The notes under the pieces are model-generated. The model made no database searches. It had not been told where the DNA came from and saw only the letters and a list, made by a program, of their open reading frames with translations. From contig NZ_CP159833.1 in NCBI RefSeq assembly GCF_047730175.1, forward strand, positions 1,302,001 to 1,366,000: 64,000 nt of DNA, written 5' to 3'. The DNA comes from Marifrigoribacter sp047730175. Lineage in GTDB: Bacteria > Bacteroidota > Bacteroidia > Flavobacteriales > Flavobacteriaceae. A program made the position numbers and the translations under genes. Below are positions 1-8,919 of this stretch, in pieces (positions within the stretch are counted from its first letter, which is position 1; every line of letters begins with the position of its first letter).

Positions 1-600
1 GTGTTTTCCAGAAACGATTTTTAAAGTGTCTTTGTAATTTTCTGTTATAAAATCTGAAAGCACAAAAACAATGGCTTTCTTCTTCATAACATTGGATAAA
101 TACTTTAAAGCATTGACCAAATCTGTTTTTTTACTTTGTCCTTTGTGTTCGATTAATTCTCTAATAATTCGTAATACGTGTGACTTTCCTTTTTTGGGAG
201 GAATAAAAAGTTCTATTTGATCTGAAAAAAGAATAAGCCCAATTTTGTCATTATTCTGAAGCGCAGAAAAAGCGAGTGTTGCCGCTATTTCAGTAACAAT
301 TTCATTTTTAAATTGTTCGTCTGTACCAAAAAATTCAGATCCACTAATATCAACCAATAACATAAGAGTTAGCTCACGTTCCTCCTCAAAAACTTTTATA
401 TAAGGTTCGTTATAACGTGCAGTTACATTCCAATCGATACTTCTTACATCATCACCAAATTGGTATTGACGCACTTCACTAAAGGTCATTCCTCGACCTT
501 TAAACGTACTGTGATACTCTCCTCCAAACATATGGTCACTTAGACGACGTGTTTTGATCTCGATTTTTCGTACTTTTTTAAGAAGTTCTTTTGTATCCAA
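1..600 (-). CDS. DUF58 domain protein (partial, C-terminus outside window)
   Basis: About 200 residues are visible from a TTG start at 600; the reading frame runs off the window edge without a stop. It shows the DUF58 hallmark DVRSIDWN (residues 51-58) and then a VWA-like metal-site motif DISGS (84-88) in LLVDISGSEF. DUF58 proteins are usually encoded beside MoxR ATPases in aerotolerance-type (Bat) operons and are thought to be assembled or remodelled by MoxR. The MoxR gene lies 87 nt upstream on the same strand, which fits. The start is TTG because no ATG precedes the conserved KELLKKVRKIEIKTRR opening. Family assignment is firm; the exact role is not known. Confidence 0.88.
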   Translation of the reverse strand, partial: MDTKELLKKVRKIEIKTRRLSDHMFGGEYHSTFKGRGMTFSEVRQYQFGDDVRSIDWNVTARYNEPYIKVFEEERELTLMLLVDISGSEFFGTDEQFKNEIVTEIAATLAFSALQNNDKIGLILFSDQIELFIPPKKGKSHVLRIIRELIEHKGQSKKTDLVNALKYLSNVMKKKAIVFVLSDFITENYKDTLKIVSGKH

Positions 601-687
601 TTGAAGTTAATTTGTTGAATTGTTGAAGCGTGTAATTGTACTTAGCCTAACCGAATAAACAGTTAAACAATTTTACAGCTAAACATT

Positions 688-1692
688 TTAAGGTACTTCT
701 ATTTCGTTTATAATTTTATTGATAATGTCTTCTGAAGTTACATTCTCTGCTTCTGCTTCGTAGGTGATTCCAATACGATGGCGTAATACATCATGAACTA
801 CCGCACGAACGTCTTCAGGAATTACATATCCTCTTCTTTTAATAAAAGCATAACATTTTGATGCAATCGCTAAGTTGATACTTCCCCTTGGCGAAGCTCC
901 AAAATTAATAAGCGGTTTTAAATCTGCTAAGCGATAATTTTCAGGAGAACGAGTTGCGAAAATGATATCTAAAATATATTGTTCAATCTTTTCGTCCATA
1001 TATACTTCACGAACGGAAGCTTGTGCTCTTAAAATTTGTTCAATAGTAACAACCGGATTAACTTTTTCAAATGCTCCTTTTAAATTTTGGCGGACAATTA
1101 ATTGTTCTTCGGCCATTTTAGGATATTTAATAACAGTCTTTAACATAAAACGATCCACTTGAGCCTCAGGAAGAGGGTAAGTTCCTTCTTGTTCTATCGG
1201 ATTTTGTGTTGCCATTACCAAAAAAGGCTTGTCTAATGGGAAAGTAGTATCACCAATAGTGACTTGTTTTTCTTGCATGGCTTCTAGTAAAGCAGACTGA
1301 ACTTTAGCAGGGGCACGATTGATCTCATCTGCTAACACAAAGTTGGCAAAAATGGGACCTTTTTTAATACTGAAGTCGTTATCCTTCATGTTGTAGATCA
1401 TTGTTCCTACTACATCTGCAGGAAGTAAATCTGGGGTAAATTGAATTCTGCTAAAATCGCCATGAACAGCTTTAGACAATGTGTTTATCGCCAAAGTTTT
1501 TGCAAGACCAGGAACTCCTTCAAGTAATATATGTCCTTGTCCTAATAAACCAATTAGCAGTCTTTCAACCATATGTTTTTGGCCTACAATTACTTTATTC
1601 ATTTCCATAGAAAGAATGTCAATAAATGCACTTTCTTTTTCTATCTTTTCATTTAAAGCGCCTATATCTAAGGTCGTATTTGTCTGTTCCAT
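688..1692 (-). CDS. MoxR family AAA+ ATPase
   Basis: A 334-residue AAA+ ATPase of the MoxR subfamily. Visible motifs: Walker A GVPGLAKT (59-66), Walker B VLADEINRAP (119-128), sensor-1 ATQNP (161-165) and EAQVDRF (176-182), followed by a C-terminal lid domain. Length is normal. MoxR proteins act as chaperone-like ATPases that help insert metal cofactors or remodel VWA-domain partners. The DUF58 gene follows directly on the same strand, so they are probably co-transcribed and work together, likely in envelope stress or aerotolerance (inference from Bat operons). The start is ATG at 1692. Confidence 0.95.
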   Translation of the reverse strand: MEQTNTTLDIGALNEKIEKESAFIDILSMEMNKVIVGQKHMVERLLIGLLGQGHILLEGVPGLAKTLAINTLSKAVHGDFSRIQFTPDLLPADVVGTMIYNMKDNDFSIKKGPIFANFVLADEINRAPAKVQSALLEAMQEKQVTIGDTTFPLDKPFLVMATQNPIEQEGTYPLPEAQVDRFMLKTVIKYPKMAEEQLIVRQNLKGAFEKVNPVVTIEQILRAQASVREVYMDEKIEQYILDIIFATRSPENYRLADLKPLINFGASPRGSINLAIASKCYAFIKRRGYVIPEDVRAVVHDVLRHRIGITYEAEAENVTSEDIINKIINEIEVP

Positions 1693-1880
1693 GTTCTTAT
1701 TTTAATAAAAAATCTATTTGTTATTAAGGAATGCTAAATTGAAAAATTAACATTTAAATTGTTGTTAACAATTGGTTAAAAATTTTAACCCTAAAAAGCC
1801 ACATAAATACGTACTTTTCTAGGGTCTAATAACGGATTTTTTTATAGCACTTCTTAACAATTTTGAAAACTTTATGATAT

Positions 1881-2636
1881 ATGAACAATAAAACAGCATT
1901 AATCACTGGAGCCACCTCTGGAATTGGGAAATCAACAGCAGTTGTATTTGCTAAAAACGGCATTAATTTGATTCTCTGCGGAAGAAGACAAAACCGATTA
2001 GATGAATTACAAAATGAATTGAGTTCATTTTGTGATGTGATGACTCTAAATTTTGATATTCGAGATAAAAACGATGTATTTTCAAAAATCCAAGAATTAC
2101 CAAGCAATTTTTCAGAAATAAATATATTAATCAATAATGCTGGAAATGCACATGGATTGGATCCCTTTCAGGAAGGAAACATAGAAGATTGGGAAGCAAT
2201 GCTCGACATTAATGTGAAAGGCTTATTGTATGTTAGTAAAGCCGTATTACCGCAAATGTTAGAAAGAAAAGATGGGCATATTATAAATATTGGATCTACG
2301 GCAGGGAAAGAAGTGTATCCTCAAGGGAATGTCTATTGTGCAAGTAAATATGCCGTTGATGCAATTAATCAAGGAATGCGAATCGATTTAAACGGGAAAG
2401 GCATTCGTGTGGGTGCTATAAATCCGGGGATGGTAGAAACTGAGTTTAGTGAAGTCCGATTTAAAGGCGATTCCGAAAAAGCTTCAAAAGTGTATCAAGG
2501 ATTTACGCCACTTCAACCCGAAGATATTGCAGATATTATTTGGTTTACCGTAACAAGACCAGCGCATGTAAATATTGCCGATTTAACCGTGATGTCCTTA
2601 GATCAAGCCTCAAGCACCATTGTAAATAAAAATTAA
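1881..2636 (+). CDS. SDR family NAD(P)-dependent oxidoreductase (YdfG-like)
   Basis: A 251-residue classical short-chain dehydrogenase. It has the cofactor-binding TGATSGIG (9-16), NNAG (85-88), catalytic Ser139 and the YxxxK pair Y152/K156 in YCASK. The RR of CGRRQNR after strand beta-2 suggests NADP(H). The late motif PGMVETEFSEVRF resembles the YdfG group (3-hydroxy acid/serine dehydrogenases and reductases). Substrate cannot be read from sequence. It stands alone, divergent from moxR, so no operon context helps. Confidence 0.93.
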   Translation: MNNKTALITGATSGIGKSTAVVFAKNGINLILCGRRQNRLDELQNELSSFCDVMTLNFDIRDKNDVFSKIQELPSNFSEINILINNAGNAHGLDPFQEGNIEDWEAMLDINVKGLLYVSKAVLPQMLERKDGHIINIGSTAGKEVYPQGNVYCASKYAVDAINQGMRIDLNGKGIRVGAINPGMVETEFSEVRFKGDSEKASKVYQGFTPLQPEDIADIIWFTVTRPAHVNIADLTVMSLDQASSTIVNKN

Positions 2637-2734
2637 ATTGTCTCCTCGAGCATTGGGTGTAAAAGTATAGTTTCATACTTTAAGCGCAGAACATGCAATG
2701 TTTAGAGGGTGTATACTAAAAATATATTTTATTT

Positions 2735-2762
2735 GGTCTCGACTGCGCTCGACCTGACATTG
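2735..2762. repeat. short dispersed-repeat fragment
   Basis: A GC-rich patch reading TCTCGACTGCGCTCGACC in an AT-rich gap. Strings of this type recur in intergenic regions of many flavobacterial genomes (general knowledge, not checked here). It is probably a degenerate dispersed palindrome. A nearby small hairpin (AAAGTAT/ATACTTT, about 2663-2685) lacks a T-run and is not called as a terminator. Confidence 0.4.
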
Positions 2763-2771
2763 AAATAACTT

Positions 2772-3908
2772 ATGATTAATAAACGCCTTTTAATTAAAAA
2801 TTTGCTAGCTCATAATGATGAGTGTAGTTTTTATGATAAAAAGCGAAAAATTGATTTAGGTTCAAAAGAAGGGAAAGCAAAATTCTTAAAGCATATCTGT
2901 GCCTTGAGTAATAGCAACCCAAAAAACAACTCATATATTGTTGTTGGAGTTGAGGATGAAGCCAATGAAATTAATGGAGTTGATTTTTTTGATGACAGTA
3001 AAATTCAAAATTTAATTAACGCCTATCTTACAAACCCACCGATCATTTCATATGAAAATGTTGCATTTCCGAACCTTCCTTTAGACAAAGTAATTGGGCT
3101 GGTTACCATCCGCCCAACGCAAGAAATCACCTCACTTCGGAAAAATATTTGGAAGTATTGGGGCGGGTCTATTTTTTTAAGAGATGGAAGTATCTCGATG
3201 CCTAAAGATTTTGATATTGAGATCAAAGATGTGAATTCTGAAATTGTACAAGCAATTGAAAATAAAGCGAAAAATAACATACAACATACCTTGGATGGGG
3301 TCATTGATTTTATTAATGTGAAGCACAATGATTTAGTTTCCAGTTATAAAGTTTTTAAAGAGTTGTTTGTGGTTTGTTGGGCGGGAAACATTAAAAATGT
3401 AAAGGAGGAAACCTATTATTCTCGTGTAGATATTGAATTAATAAATGAACAGGTTCGTTTGTTTTACTCTACGCTAGATGAGGTGAGTATCAGTTATACA
3501 GAAGATGAATTTAAGATTATTGAATATGTTCATTTAGGATTGAATAATCAATATAAATACTATCCATTAGAAGAAGTTACCATCAGTTTTAAGGACAATG
3601 GATCTTACGTGATGAACACACAATTATTGTTTCAACCTCCACAATTTGATAAGAAAACCTTGCATCATATTTATAATGCAAATAATGCTTTAATTGAAAA
3701 ATTAAAAAAAAATATAGCTTTAAATTCTTCTGAAAAAAAAGATTTAAAGCACCTTCCTGCAACCTACCTTATTTGTTTTTTAAATGATTTTAGGGAAGCT
3801 AAAACGAAGTTATTTGAAGCAAAACCTTACCTAAAAAACAATGGAACGTCTGTGTATGAATCCTATAAAGAAACGGTTCGAATCCTTCGGAAGATGAAGT
3901 ATAATTAG
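2772..3908 (+). CDS. AlbA_2 / Schlafen-like putative nucleic-acid-binding protein
   Basis: A 378-residue protein. Residues about 25-115 resemble the AlbA_2 (Schlafen AlbA-like) domain, with the typical order FLKHICALSN, then YIVVGVEDEANEINGVD, then an ending VIGLVTIRP; this domain is usually annotated as ATP- or nucleic-acid-binding. The remaining 250 residues are not recognised and show no transmembrane segment or signal peptide, so the protein is probably cytoplasmic. In many genomes this domain is joined to a winged-helix domain; that is not obvious here. Function is unknown. It lies upstream of the SPFH gene on the same strand but 149 nt away, so co-transcription is uncertain. Confidence 0.75.
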   Translation: MINKRLLIKNLLAHNDECSFYDKKRKIDLGSKEGKAKFLKHICALSNSNPKNNSYIVVGVEDEANEINGVDFFDDSKIQNLINAYLTNPPIISYENVAFPNLPLDKVIGLVTIRPTQEITSLRKNIWKYWGGSIFLRDGSISMPKDFDIEIKDVNSEIVQAIENKAKNNIQHTLDGVIDFINVKHNDLVSSYKVFKELFVVCWAGNIKNVKEETYYSRVDIELINEQVRLFYSTLDEVSISYTEDEFKIIEYVHLGLNNQYKYYPLEEVTISFKDNGSYVMNTQLLFQPPQFDKKTLHHIYNANNALIEKLKKNIALNSSEKKDLKHLPATYLICFLNDFREAKTKLFEAKPYLKNNGTSVYESYKETVRILRKMKYN

Positions 3909-4057
3909 TTTATGTAACAATTTGATATTTGGTCAAACTTGCTTTTTGAAGCAAATAATTGCTTTTTAACTAATTTGAATAGGATTAAATGAGCTGACGA
4001 TTGTATTTATCTCAAGCTTTCTTTATCTTTATAATTCAAATAATAAAATTACAAACC

Positions 4058-5194
4058 ATGGGGATTTTCGACAAAATCAAAGAAAAACTAAGTCACGAAT
4101 TTATAGATATAATTGATTGGCTTGATTATACAGACGACACCATCTGTCATCGTTTTGAACGCTATCAAAATGAAATAAAAAACGGAGCGAAATTAATTGT
4201 TCGTGAAGGACAAACAGCCGTGCTTATTAACGAAGGCCAGTTAGCTGATGTTTTTACCCCAGGAACTTATACATTAAGTACTCAAAATTTACCGATTCTT
4301 TCAACCTTAAAAGGTTGGAAATATGGTTTTGATAGCCCTTTTAAAGCGGAGGTATATTTTGTCAATACACACCTTTTTACGGATGAAAAATGGGGAACTA
4401 AAAATCCAATCATCTTAAATGATGATCGTTTTGGTTTGGTAGAAATACGTGCCTTTGGAACCTATGCTTTTAAAATTAGTGATGCTGGAAAATTTATTGT
4501 AGATATTGTTGGGACCGACAATAATTTTACCAATTTCGAAATTAATGAACACCTTAAAAGTTTAATTGCAACTCGCTTTACAGATACGGTTGGGGAAGCG
4601 AAACTTCCAATAGAATTGTATGCTGCTAATACTACGGAGCTTTCAGAAACTTGTAAAGAAGTAATGCAAACTGAATTTGGTTCTGTAGGTATTTCACTTG
4701 AGAAATTCTTTATTGAAAATGTTTCAATGCCTGAAGATCTTAAAAAAGAAATTTTTGAATATAGTCGTATCGATAAATTGGATCTTGACAAACTAACCAA
4801 ATTTAAAACCGCTAAAGCAATTGAAGCTGCAGCCTTAAATGAAGGAGGTACTGCAGGAGCTGGAATGGGAATGGGAATGGGCTTTGTATTAGCACAACAA
4901 ATGGGCGGAATGATGAGCCCTCAAATGGGAGGACAACAACAAATGCCTTTACAACAAGGAGGAATGATGCCACCGCCAATGCCAACGCCTGTTCAATATT
5001 TTTATGCTGCAAATGGTCAACAAGCAGGTCCTGCAACCATGGAGCAATTGAAAGTGTTATTTGCAAATCGCACCATAAATAAAGAAACTTTGGTATGGAA
5101 ACAAGGAATGGATAGTTGGGCAGCGCTAAATACAATTGAAGAATTAAAAACCTTTTTAGGAGGAAATACACCTCCACCTCTTCCTCCACAATAG
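4058..5194 (+). CDS. SPFH domain protein with C-terminal GYF_2 domain (YdjI/virion-core-like)
   Basis: 378 residues from ATG 4058. An in-frame ATG exists 57 nt earlier, but the conserved family opening MGIFDKIKEKL starts here. Residues about 1-265 form an SPFH (prohibitin/flotillin-like) region with REGQTAVLINEGQLADVFTPG. About 270-310 is a low-complexity Gly/Met/Gln/Pro linker, and about 314-370 is a GYF_2 domain (YFYAANGQQAGP to the end of WKQGMDSW), a peptide-binding or docking fold common in Bacteroidota. There is no N-terminal membrane anchor. SPFH proteins oligomerise and organise membrane microdomains. The next gene is a zinc-ribbon membrane protein, a pairing seen repeatedly for this family; the GYF domain may tether partners (inference). 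Confidence 0.85.
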   Translation: MGIFDKIKEKLSHEFIDIIDWLDYTDDTICHRFERYQNEIKNGAKLIVREGQTAVLINEGQLADVFTPGTYTLSTQNLPILSTLKGWKYGFDSPFKAEVYFVNTHLFTDEKWGTKNPIILNDDRFGLVEIRAFGTYAFKISDAGKFIVDIVGTDNNFTNFEINEHLKSLIATRFTDTVGEAKLPIELYAANTTELSETCKEVMQTEFGSVGISLEKFFIENVSMPEDLKKEIFEYSRIDKLDLDKLTKFKTAKAIEAAALNEGGTAGAGMGMGMGFVLAQQMGGMMSPQMGGQQQMPLQQGGMMPPPMPTPVQYFYAANGQQAGPATMEQLKVLFANRTINKETLVWKQGMDSWAALNTIEELKTFLGGNTPPPLPPQ

Positions 5195-5203
5195 TTTTTA
5201 TTT

Positions 5204-5301
5204 GTCATTCAGAGTGAAGCGAAGAATCTCTTTGTTATTCCTATAAAAGGAAACACTGGGGCTTCTCTAAGATTCTTCAGTCGTGCCTCCTTCTGAATGA
5301 C
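5204..5301. repeat. dispersed hairpin repeat, copy A
   Basis: A 98-nt imperfect inverted repeat starting 10 nt after the SPFH stop. The left arm begins GTCATTCAGAGTGAAGCGAAG and the right arm ends CCTCCTTCTGAATGAC; inner arms AGAATCT and AGATTCT also pair. It shares its core (GAAGCGAAG; CTTCAGTCGT then CCTCCTTC) with copy B at 20667-20752 while the outer arms differ in a compensating way. It may attenuate transcription between the SPFH and zinc-ribbon genes, or be a REP-like mobile repeat. Confidence 0.8.
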
Positions 5302-5325
5302 AATTAGAATCTTTTCAATAAATAA

Positions 5326-6414
5326 ATGAAAGAAGATACACTTCAAAAATCTGAATTAAAAAAGTCCTGTGTTAACTGTGGCGCAGAATTACTATATGCG
5401 CCAGGGACTAGCGATTTAAACTGCAATTACTGTGGACATACTGAAGAAATCATTCCTTTTAGGAATGAGTTTGAAGAGTTAGAACTTAAAGCTTATTTAA
5501 GTGAAATGGGGGGACAATCACACAGTGAAGAAATTACCATGCTTCATTGTAAAAATTGTGGCGCCAATCAGCATGTTGAAGAAAATTACAAATCATTGCA
5601 TTGTGTTTACTGTAGCATGCCTTTAATTGTGGAAGATGCTTATAAAGAAGATTGGATCATTCCCGGTGCAGTATTGCCTTTTCAAATAGACCAGGTAAAA
5701 GCCCATGTTGTTTTTAAAAATTGGGTAAAAAAGTTATGGTTTGCCCCCAATAAATTAAAAAAAGCCACGCTAGATCCAAAAAACACGAAAGGATTGTATA
5801 TGCCCTATTGGACTTTTGATGCACAATTAGATGCTACTTATACAGGTCAACGAGGGGAATATTATTATGTATCTAAAACAGTGGGGAGCGGTAAAAACAG
5901 AAGAACAGTTCAAGAACGTAGAACACGATGGTATCCTGCAGCAGGTTCAATAAGTGGTTTTGTAGATGACATTTTAGAAAAAGCGTCAAAACAGCGTTCT
6001 GGTATAATCCCAAAAAAGATATCTAGATGGAATTTAAAATTATTAAAGCCCTTTGATAGTAGTTTTTTAGCGGGATTTATAACTGAAAAATATACCATCA
6101 CTCTAAAAGATGGACATATTGAAGCAGAAAAGGAAGCTAATGTTATTGCAGATCGTTGGGTAAAAAGAGATATCGGAGGAGATACTCAACGAATTTCTTC
6201 ATTAGACATGCGTCTTACTGAAGAAACATTTAAACATATATTGTTGCCAGTTTATGTCAGTGCATATAAATTTAAAGAAAAATCATATAACTTTTTTGTG
6301 AATGGAGAATCTGGAAAACTTTCTGGAAAACGCCCTTATTCATTTTGGAAGATTTTCTTCTTTGTCCTTTTTATTATAGCAATTATTGGCTTGATCATCT
6401 TTTTTGTAAATTAA
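5326..6414 (+). CDS. double zinc-ribbon membrane-anchored protein
   Basis: 362 residues. Two TFIIB-type zinc ribbons are visible at the N-terminus: Cys15/18/33/36 and Cys75/78/93/96. A central soluble region (about 105-335) includes LYMPYWTFDAQLDATYTGQRG and a basic loop, and a single transmembrane helix lies at about 343-361, so the protein is probably tail-anchored with the ribbons in the cytoplasm. Homologues are often mislabelled as primosomal helicase-like because of the zinc ribbon; no helicase motif is present. It follows the SPFH gene in the same direction with a hairpin repeat between them, and the two probably act together at the membrane (inference). Confidence 0.82.
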   Translation: MKEDTLQKSELKKSCVNCGAELLYAPGTSDLNCNYCGHTEEIIPFRNEFEELELKAYLSEMGGQSHSEEITMLHCKNCGANQHVEENYKSLHCVYCSMPLIVEDAYKEDWIIPGAVLPFQIDQVKAHVVFKNWVKKLWFAPNKLKKATLDPKNTKGLYMPYWTFDAQLDATYTGQRGEYYYVSKTVGSGKNRRTVQERRTRWYPAAGSISGFVDDILEKASKQRSGIIPKKISRWNLKLLKPFDSSFLAGFITEKYTITLKDGHIEAEKEANVIADRWVKRDIGGDTQRISSLDMRLTEETFKHILLPVYVSAYKFKEKSYNFFVNGESGKLSGKRPYSFWKIFFFVLFIIAIIGLIIFFVN

Positions 6415-6429
6415 GGAGAAGCTCATTAA

Positions 6430-6656
6430 TCAAAAAAGCATAATTTTTTGTCAAAATCAATCAAAAATAGATAGAATCAGTCAAAAAAGACTGTTTTTTG
6501 ATCAAAAGCATCAGTTTTTATTCTTTCTCTTATTTAGAATAGTGAAAATTGCATTGCATTTATTTTTTATAGATTAGGAATAATGATAAATACACCTTTT
6601 TATGTAAAAAATGAACGTAAAAGAAACAAAAGCAGTCAAAAAAGATTATTTTTTGA
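6430..6656. repeat. cluster of three TCAAAAAA / TTTTTTGA inverted repeats
   Basis: Three similar A/T-rich inverted repeats lie between two convergent genes: 6430-6451 (6-nt spacer, last base changed), 6481-6501 (spacer GACTG) and 6636-6656 (spacer GATTA). Each has TCAAAAAA, a 5-6 nt spacer and TTTTTTGA. The stems contain almost only A:T pairs, so they are poor terminators in isolation. Related copies lie at 12134-12244. They could be protein-binding sites or a short dispersed repeat. Confidence 0.75.
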
Positions 6657-6674
6657 TAGAAACAAGCATTTTTT

Positions 6675-7034
6675 CTAATTTGGAATTAATTGAATTTGAA
6701 AAGATTGAGGGATAACATGGCATTCATTTTCTAATAAATTAATTGTTTGGGTAGTATAGGTTTCATATCCTTCAGCAGTTACTACAATTATATAATTTCC
6801 TGCTCGTTCTCCAGCTCCACTAAATGACTCAGTAAAAAACATGAATTCTTCGGTATAACTTCCATCAATAGCAGTTACTGTCGCAGTATCTCCAATTAGC
6901 TGTTGATTTGAAGTATCAAAAACAGTAATGGTTAATCCATATACATATTCTTCAGTACACGCTATAGCATCATCATTAGAATTGTTACATGCAAAAAGGA
7001 TGCATACAAATACTATGGAATATAAATATTTCAT
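6675..7034 (-). CDS. small lipoprotein with carboxypeptidase-regulatory/PEGA-like fold
   Basis: 119 residues with a lipoprotein signal peptide ending LFAC (lipidated Cys16). The mature part reads as a small beta-sandwich: LTITVFDTSNQQLIGDTATVTA and GNYIIVVTAEGYETYTTQTI, a pattern typical of carboxypeptidase-regulatory-like or PEGA domains. No catalytic residues are evident. It is probably an outer-membrane or periplasmic lipoprotein. Function unknown. It is downstream of the aldehyde dehydrogenase gene but separated by a terminator. Confidence 0.75.
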   Translation of the reverse strand: MKYLYSIVFVCILFACNNSNDDAIACTEEYVYGLTITVFDTSNQQLIGDTATVTAIDGSYTEEFMFFTESFSGAGERAGNYIIVVTAEGYETYTTQTINLLENECHVIPQSFQIQLIPN

Positions 7035-7049
7035 TATTTAAATTATATA

Positions 7050-7080
7050 AAAAAACCCTTCATGTTTTGAAGGGTTTTTA
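7050..7080 (-). terminator. Rho-independent terminator of the aldehyde dehydrogenase gene
   Basis: Stem AACCCTTCA / TGAAGGGTT with a short loop, flanked by A-runs and T-runs on both sides. It lies 18 nt downstream of the dehydrogenase stop on the minus strand and upstream of the small lipoprotein gene. Confidence 0.85.
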
Positions 7081-7097
7081 AAATTATCGAATGTTTC

Positions 7098-8651
7098 TTA
7101 CAAATCAAATTTAATTCCTTGCGCTAAAGGTAATTCATCAGAGTAATTAACTGTGTTAGTTTGTCTTCTCATGTACACTTTCCATGCATCAGATCCAGAC
7201 TCACGCCCACCACCAGTTTCTTTTTCACCACCAAAGGCTCCACCGATTTCAGCTCCAGAAGTACCAATATTTACATTAGCAATCCCACAATCTGAACCAG
7301 CAAACGATAAGAATTTTTCAGCTTCTTTCATTTCATTGGTCATGATAGCAGATGATAATCCTTGTGCAACTCCGTTTTGCATATCGATTGCATTTTCAAC
7401 TTCACCTGAATATTTCATTAAATATAAAATTGGAGCAAAGGTTTCATGCTGTACAATTTCGTAGTTATTTTCAGCTTCAATGATAGCGGGTTTAACATAA
7501 CAACCACTTTCATATCCTTCACCTTCTAATACTCCACCTTCTACTAACACAGTTCCACCTTCAGCTTTTGCTTTTTCGATTGCTGCTAAATAAGTATCTA
7601 CAGCGTCTTTATCGATTAATGGTCCAATATGATTTTTTTCATCTAAAGGATTCCCAATAGTTAATTGACCATAAGCACCCACAATTGCATCTCTTACTTT
7701 ATTGTACACAGATTCGTGAATAATTAATCTTCTAGTTGAAGTACAACGTTGTCCACAAGTTCCAACAGCTCCAAATACAGCACCCGGAACCACTACTTTT
7801 AAATCGGCAGTTGGCGTAATGATAATTGCATTGTTTCCTCCTAATTCTAATAAAGATTTTCCGAAACGTTGAGCAACAGTAGCGCCAACAATTCTTCCCA
7901 TTCTTGTAGATCCCGTAGCAGAAATTAATGGAATACGAGTATCCGTAGTCATCATTTCACCTACTTTATAATCTCCATTTATAATACTAGAGATTCCTTC
8001 GGGTAAATTATTTTCTTTTAATACATGTGCAATTATGTTCTGACAAGCAACAGAGCATAAAGGTGCTTTTTCTGAACCTTTCCAAACACATACATCACCA
8101 CAAATCCATGCCAAAGCTGTATTCCATGCCCAAACAGCTACTGGAAAGTTAAATGCTGAAATAATTCCAACTACTCCAATAGAATGCCATTGTTCTCTCA
8201 TTACGTGACCTGGACGCTCAGATGGAATAGTTTGACCATTTAATTGTCTAGATAAACCAACTGCAAAGTCACAGATGTCAATCATTTCTTGAACCTCACC
8301 ATATCCCTCTTGAAGAGATTTTCCCATTTCGTAAGAAACTAATTTACCTAAAGGTTCTTTTAGTTCTCTTAGTCTATTACCAAATTGACGAACTATTTCA
8401 CCTCTTTGTGGTGCAGGCTTTGTTCTCCAGGATAAAAATGCTTTTTGAGCAGATTCCATCACTTTTTCGTAATCCTCTTTTGTAGTCGTGGTTACTTTTC
8501 CAATAAGTTGACCATTTACGGGAGAATATGAAGAAATAGCTTCACCATTAGAAAACCAATTGTTTCCTGTTGAAGTTCCTTGATTTACAGCTTCAATTCC
8601 TAATTTTTTTAATGCATCTTCAATTCCGAATGCAGTTGCAACAGTTGACAT
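7098..8651 (-). CDS. amaB: ALDH7-type (antiquitin-like) aldehyde dehydrogenase, probably L-aminoadipate-semialdehyde dehydrogenase
   Basis: 517 residues, NAD(P)-dependent aldehyde dehydrogenase. Key residues: Asn168 in AFNFPVAVW, Glu269 in LLELGGNN, and nucleophile Cys303 in GQRCTSTRR. The C-terminal run GGAFGGEKETGGGRESGSDAW and LPLAQGIKF are antiquitin (ALDH7) hallmarks. ALDH7 enzymes oxidise alpha-aminoadipic semialdehyde / piperideine-6-carboxylate in lysine breakdown. The neighbour upstream is 3-hydroxyanthranilate dioxygenase, so a role on semialdehydes of tryptophan breakdown is an alternative, but the motif match to ALDH7 is strong. It has its own promoter-like sequence and terminator. 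Confidence 0.85.
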   Translation of the reverse strand: MSTVATAFGIEDALKKLGIEAVNQGTSTGNNWFSNGEAISSYSPVNGQLIGKVTTTTKEDYEKVMESAQKAFLSWRTKPAPQRGEIVRQFGNRLRELKEPLGKLVSYEMGKSLQEGYGEVQEMIDICDFAVGLSRQLNGQTIPSERPGHVMREQWHSIGVVGIISAFNFPVAVWAWNTALAWICGDVCVWKGSEKAPLCSVACQNIIAHVLKENNLPEGISSIINGDYKVGEMMTTDTRIPLISATGSTRMGRIVGATVAQRFGKSLLELGGNNAIIITPTADLKVVVPGAVFGAVGTCGQRCTSTRRLIIHESVYNKVRDAIVGAYGQLTIGNPLDEKNHIGPLIDKDAVDTYLAAIEKAKAEGGTVLVEGGVLEGEGYESGCYVKPAIIEAENNYEIVQHETFAPILYLMKYSGEVENAIDMQNGVAQGLSSAIMTNEMKEAEKFLSFAGSDCGIANVNIGTSGAEIGGAFGGEKETGGGRESGSDAWKVYMRRQTNTVNYSDELPLAQGIKFDL

Positions 8652-8685
8652 ATATTTTGTTTTTTAAATCTTAATTATTAGGGTG

Positions 8686-8693
8686 CAAAGGTA
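8686..8693 (-). promoter_or_regulatory. probable -7 element for the aldehyde dehydrogenase gene
   Basis: On the minus strand TACCTTTG fits the Bacteroidota -7 consensus TAnnTTTG and is followed by GCACC, a common start context. It lies about 35 nt upstream of the ATG. A clear -33 TTG at the right distance is not seen. Confidence 0.55.
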
Positions 8694-8919
8694 AGGATTC
8701 CCTCTAAGAATCTAAAAGAAATATATAATACCAAATAAAATTCAAAATAACTGATTAAATTCGTTTCTATATCCTTTATATTTCAATATAAAACAGAAGC
8801 GTAACTAATGCTATGCTTATGTTTTCAATTTCATCTAAAGAAAATATAATTCAAATTTAGTATCAATCATTTTAATACTTATTTGGTATAAATGAAGAAA
8901 ATGCTTTTAAAAATTAAAT

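Noticed and set aside
4812..5189. Long minus-strand ORFs opposite the SPFH linker
   Set aside because: Antisense shadow of a low-complexity Gly/Met/Gln region.
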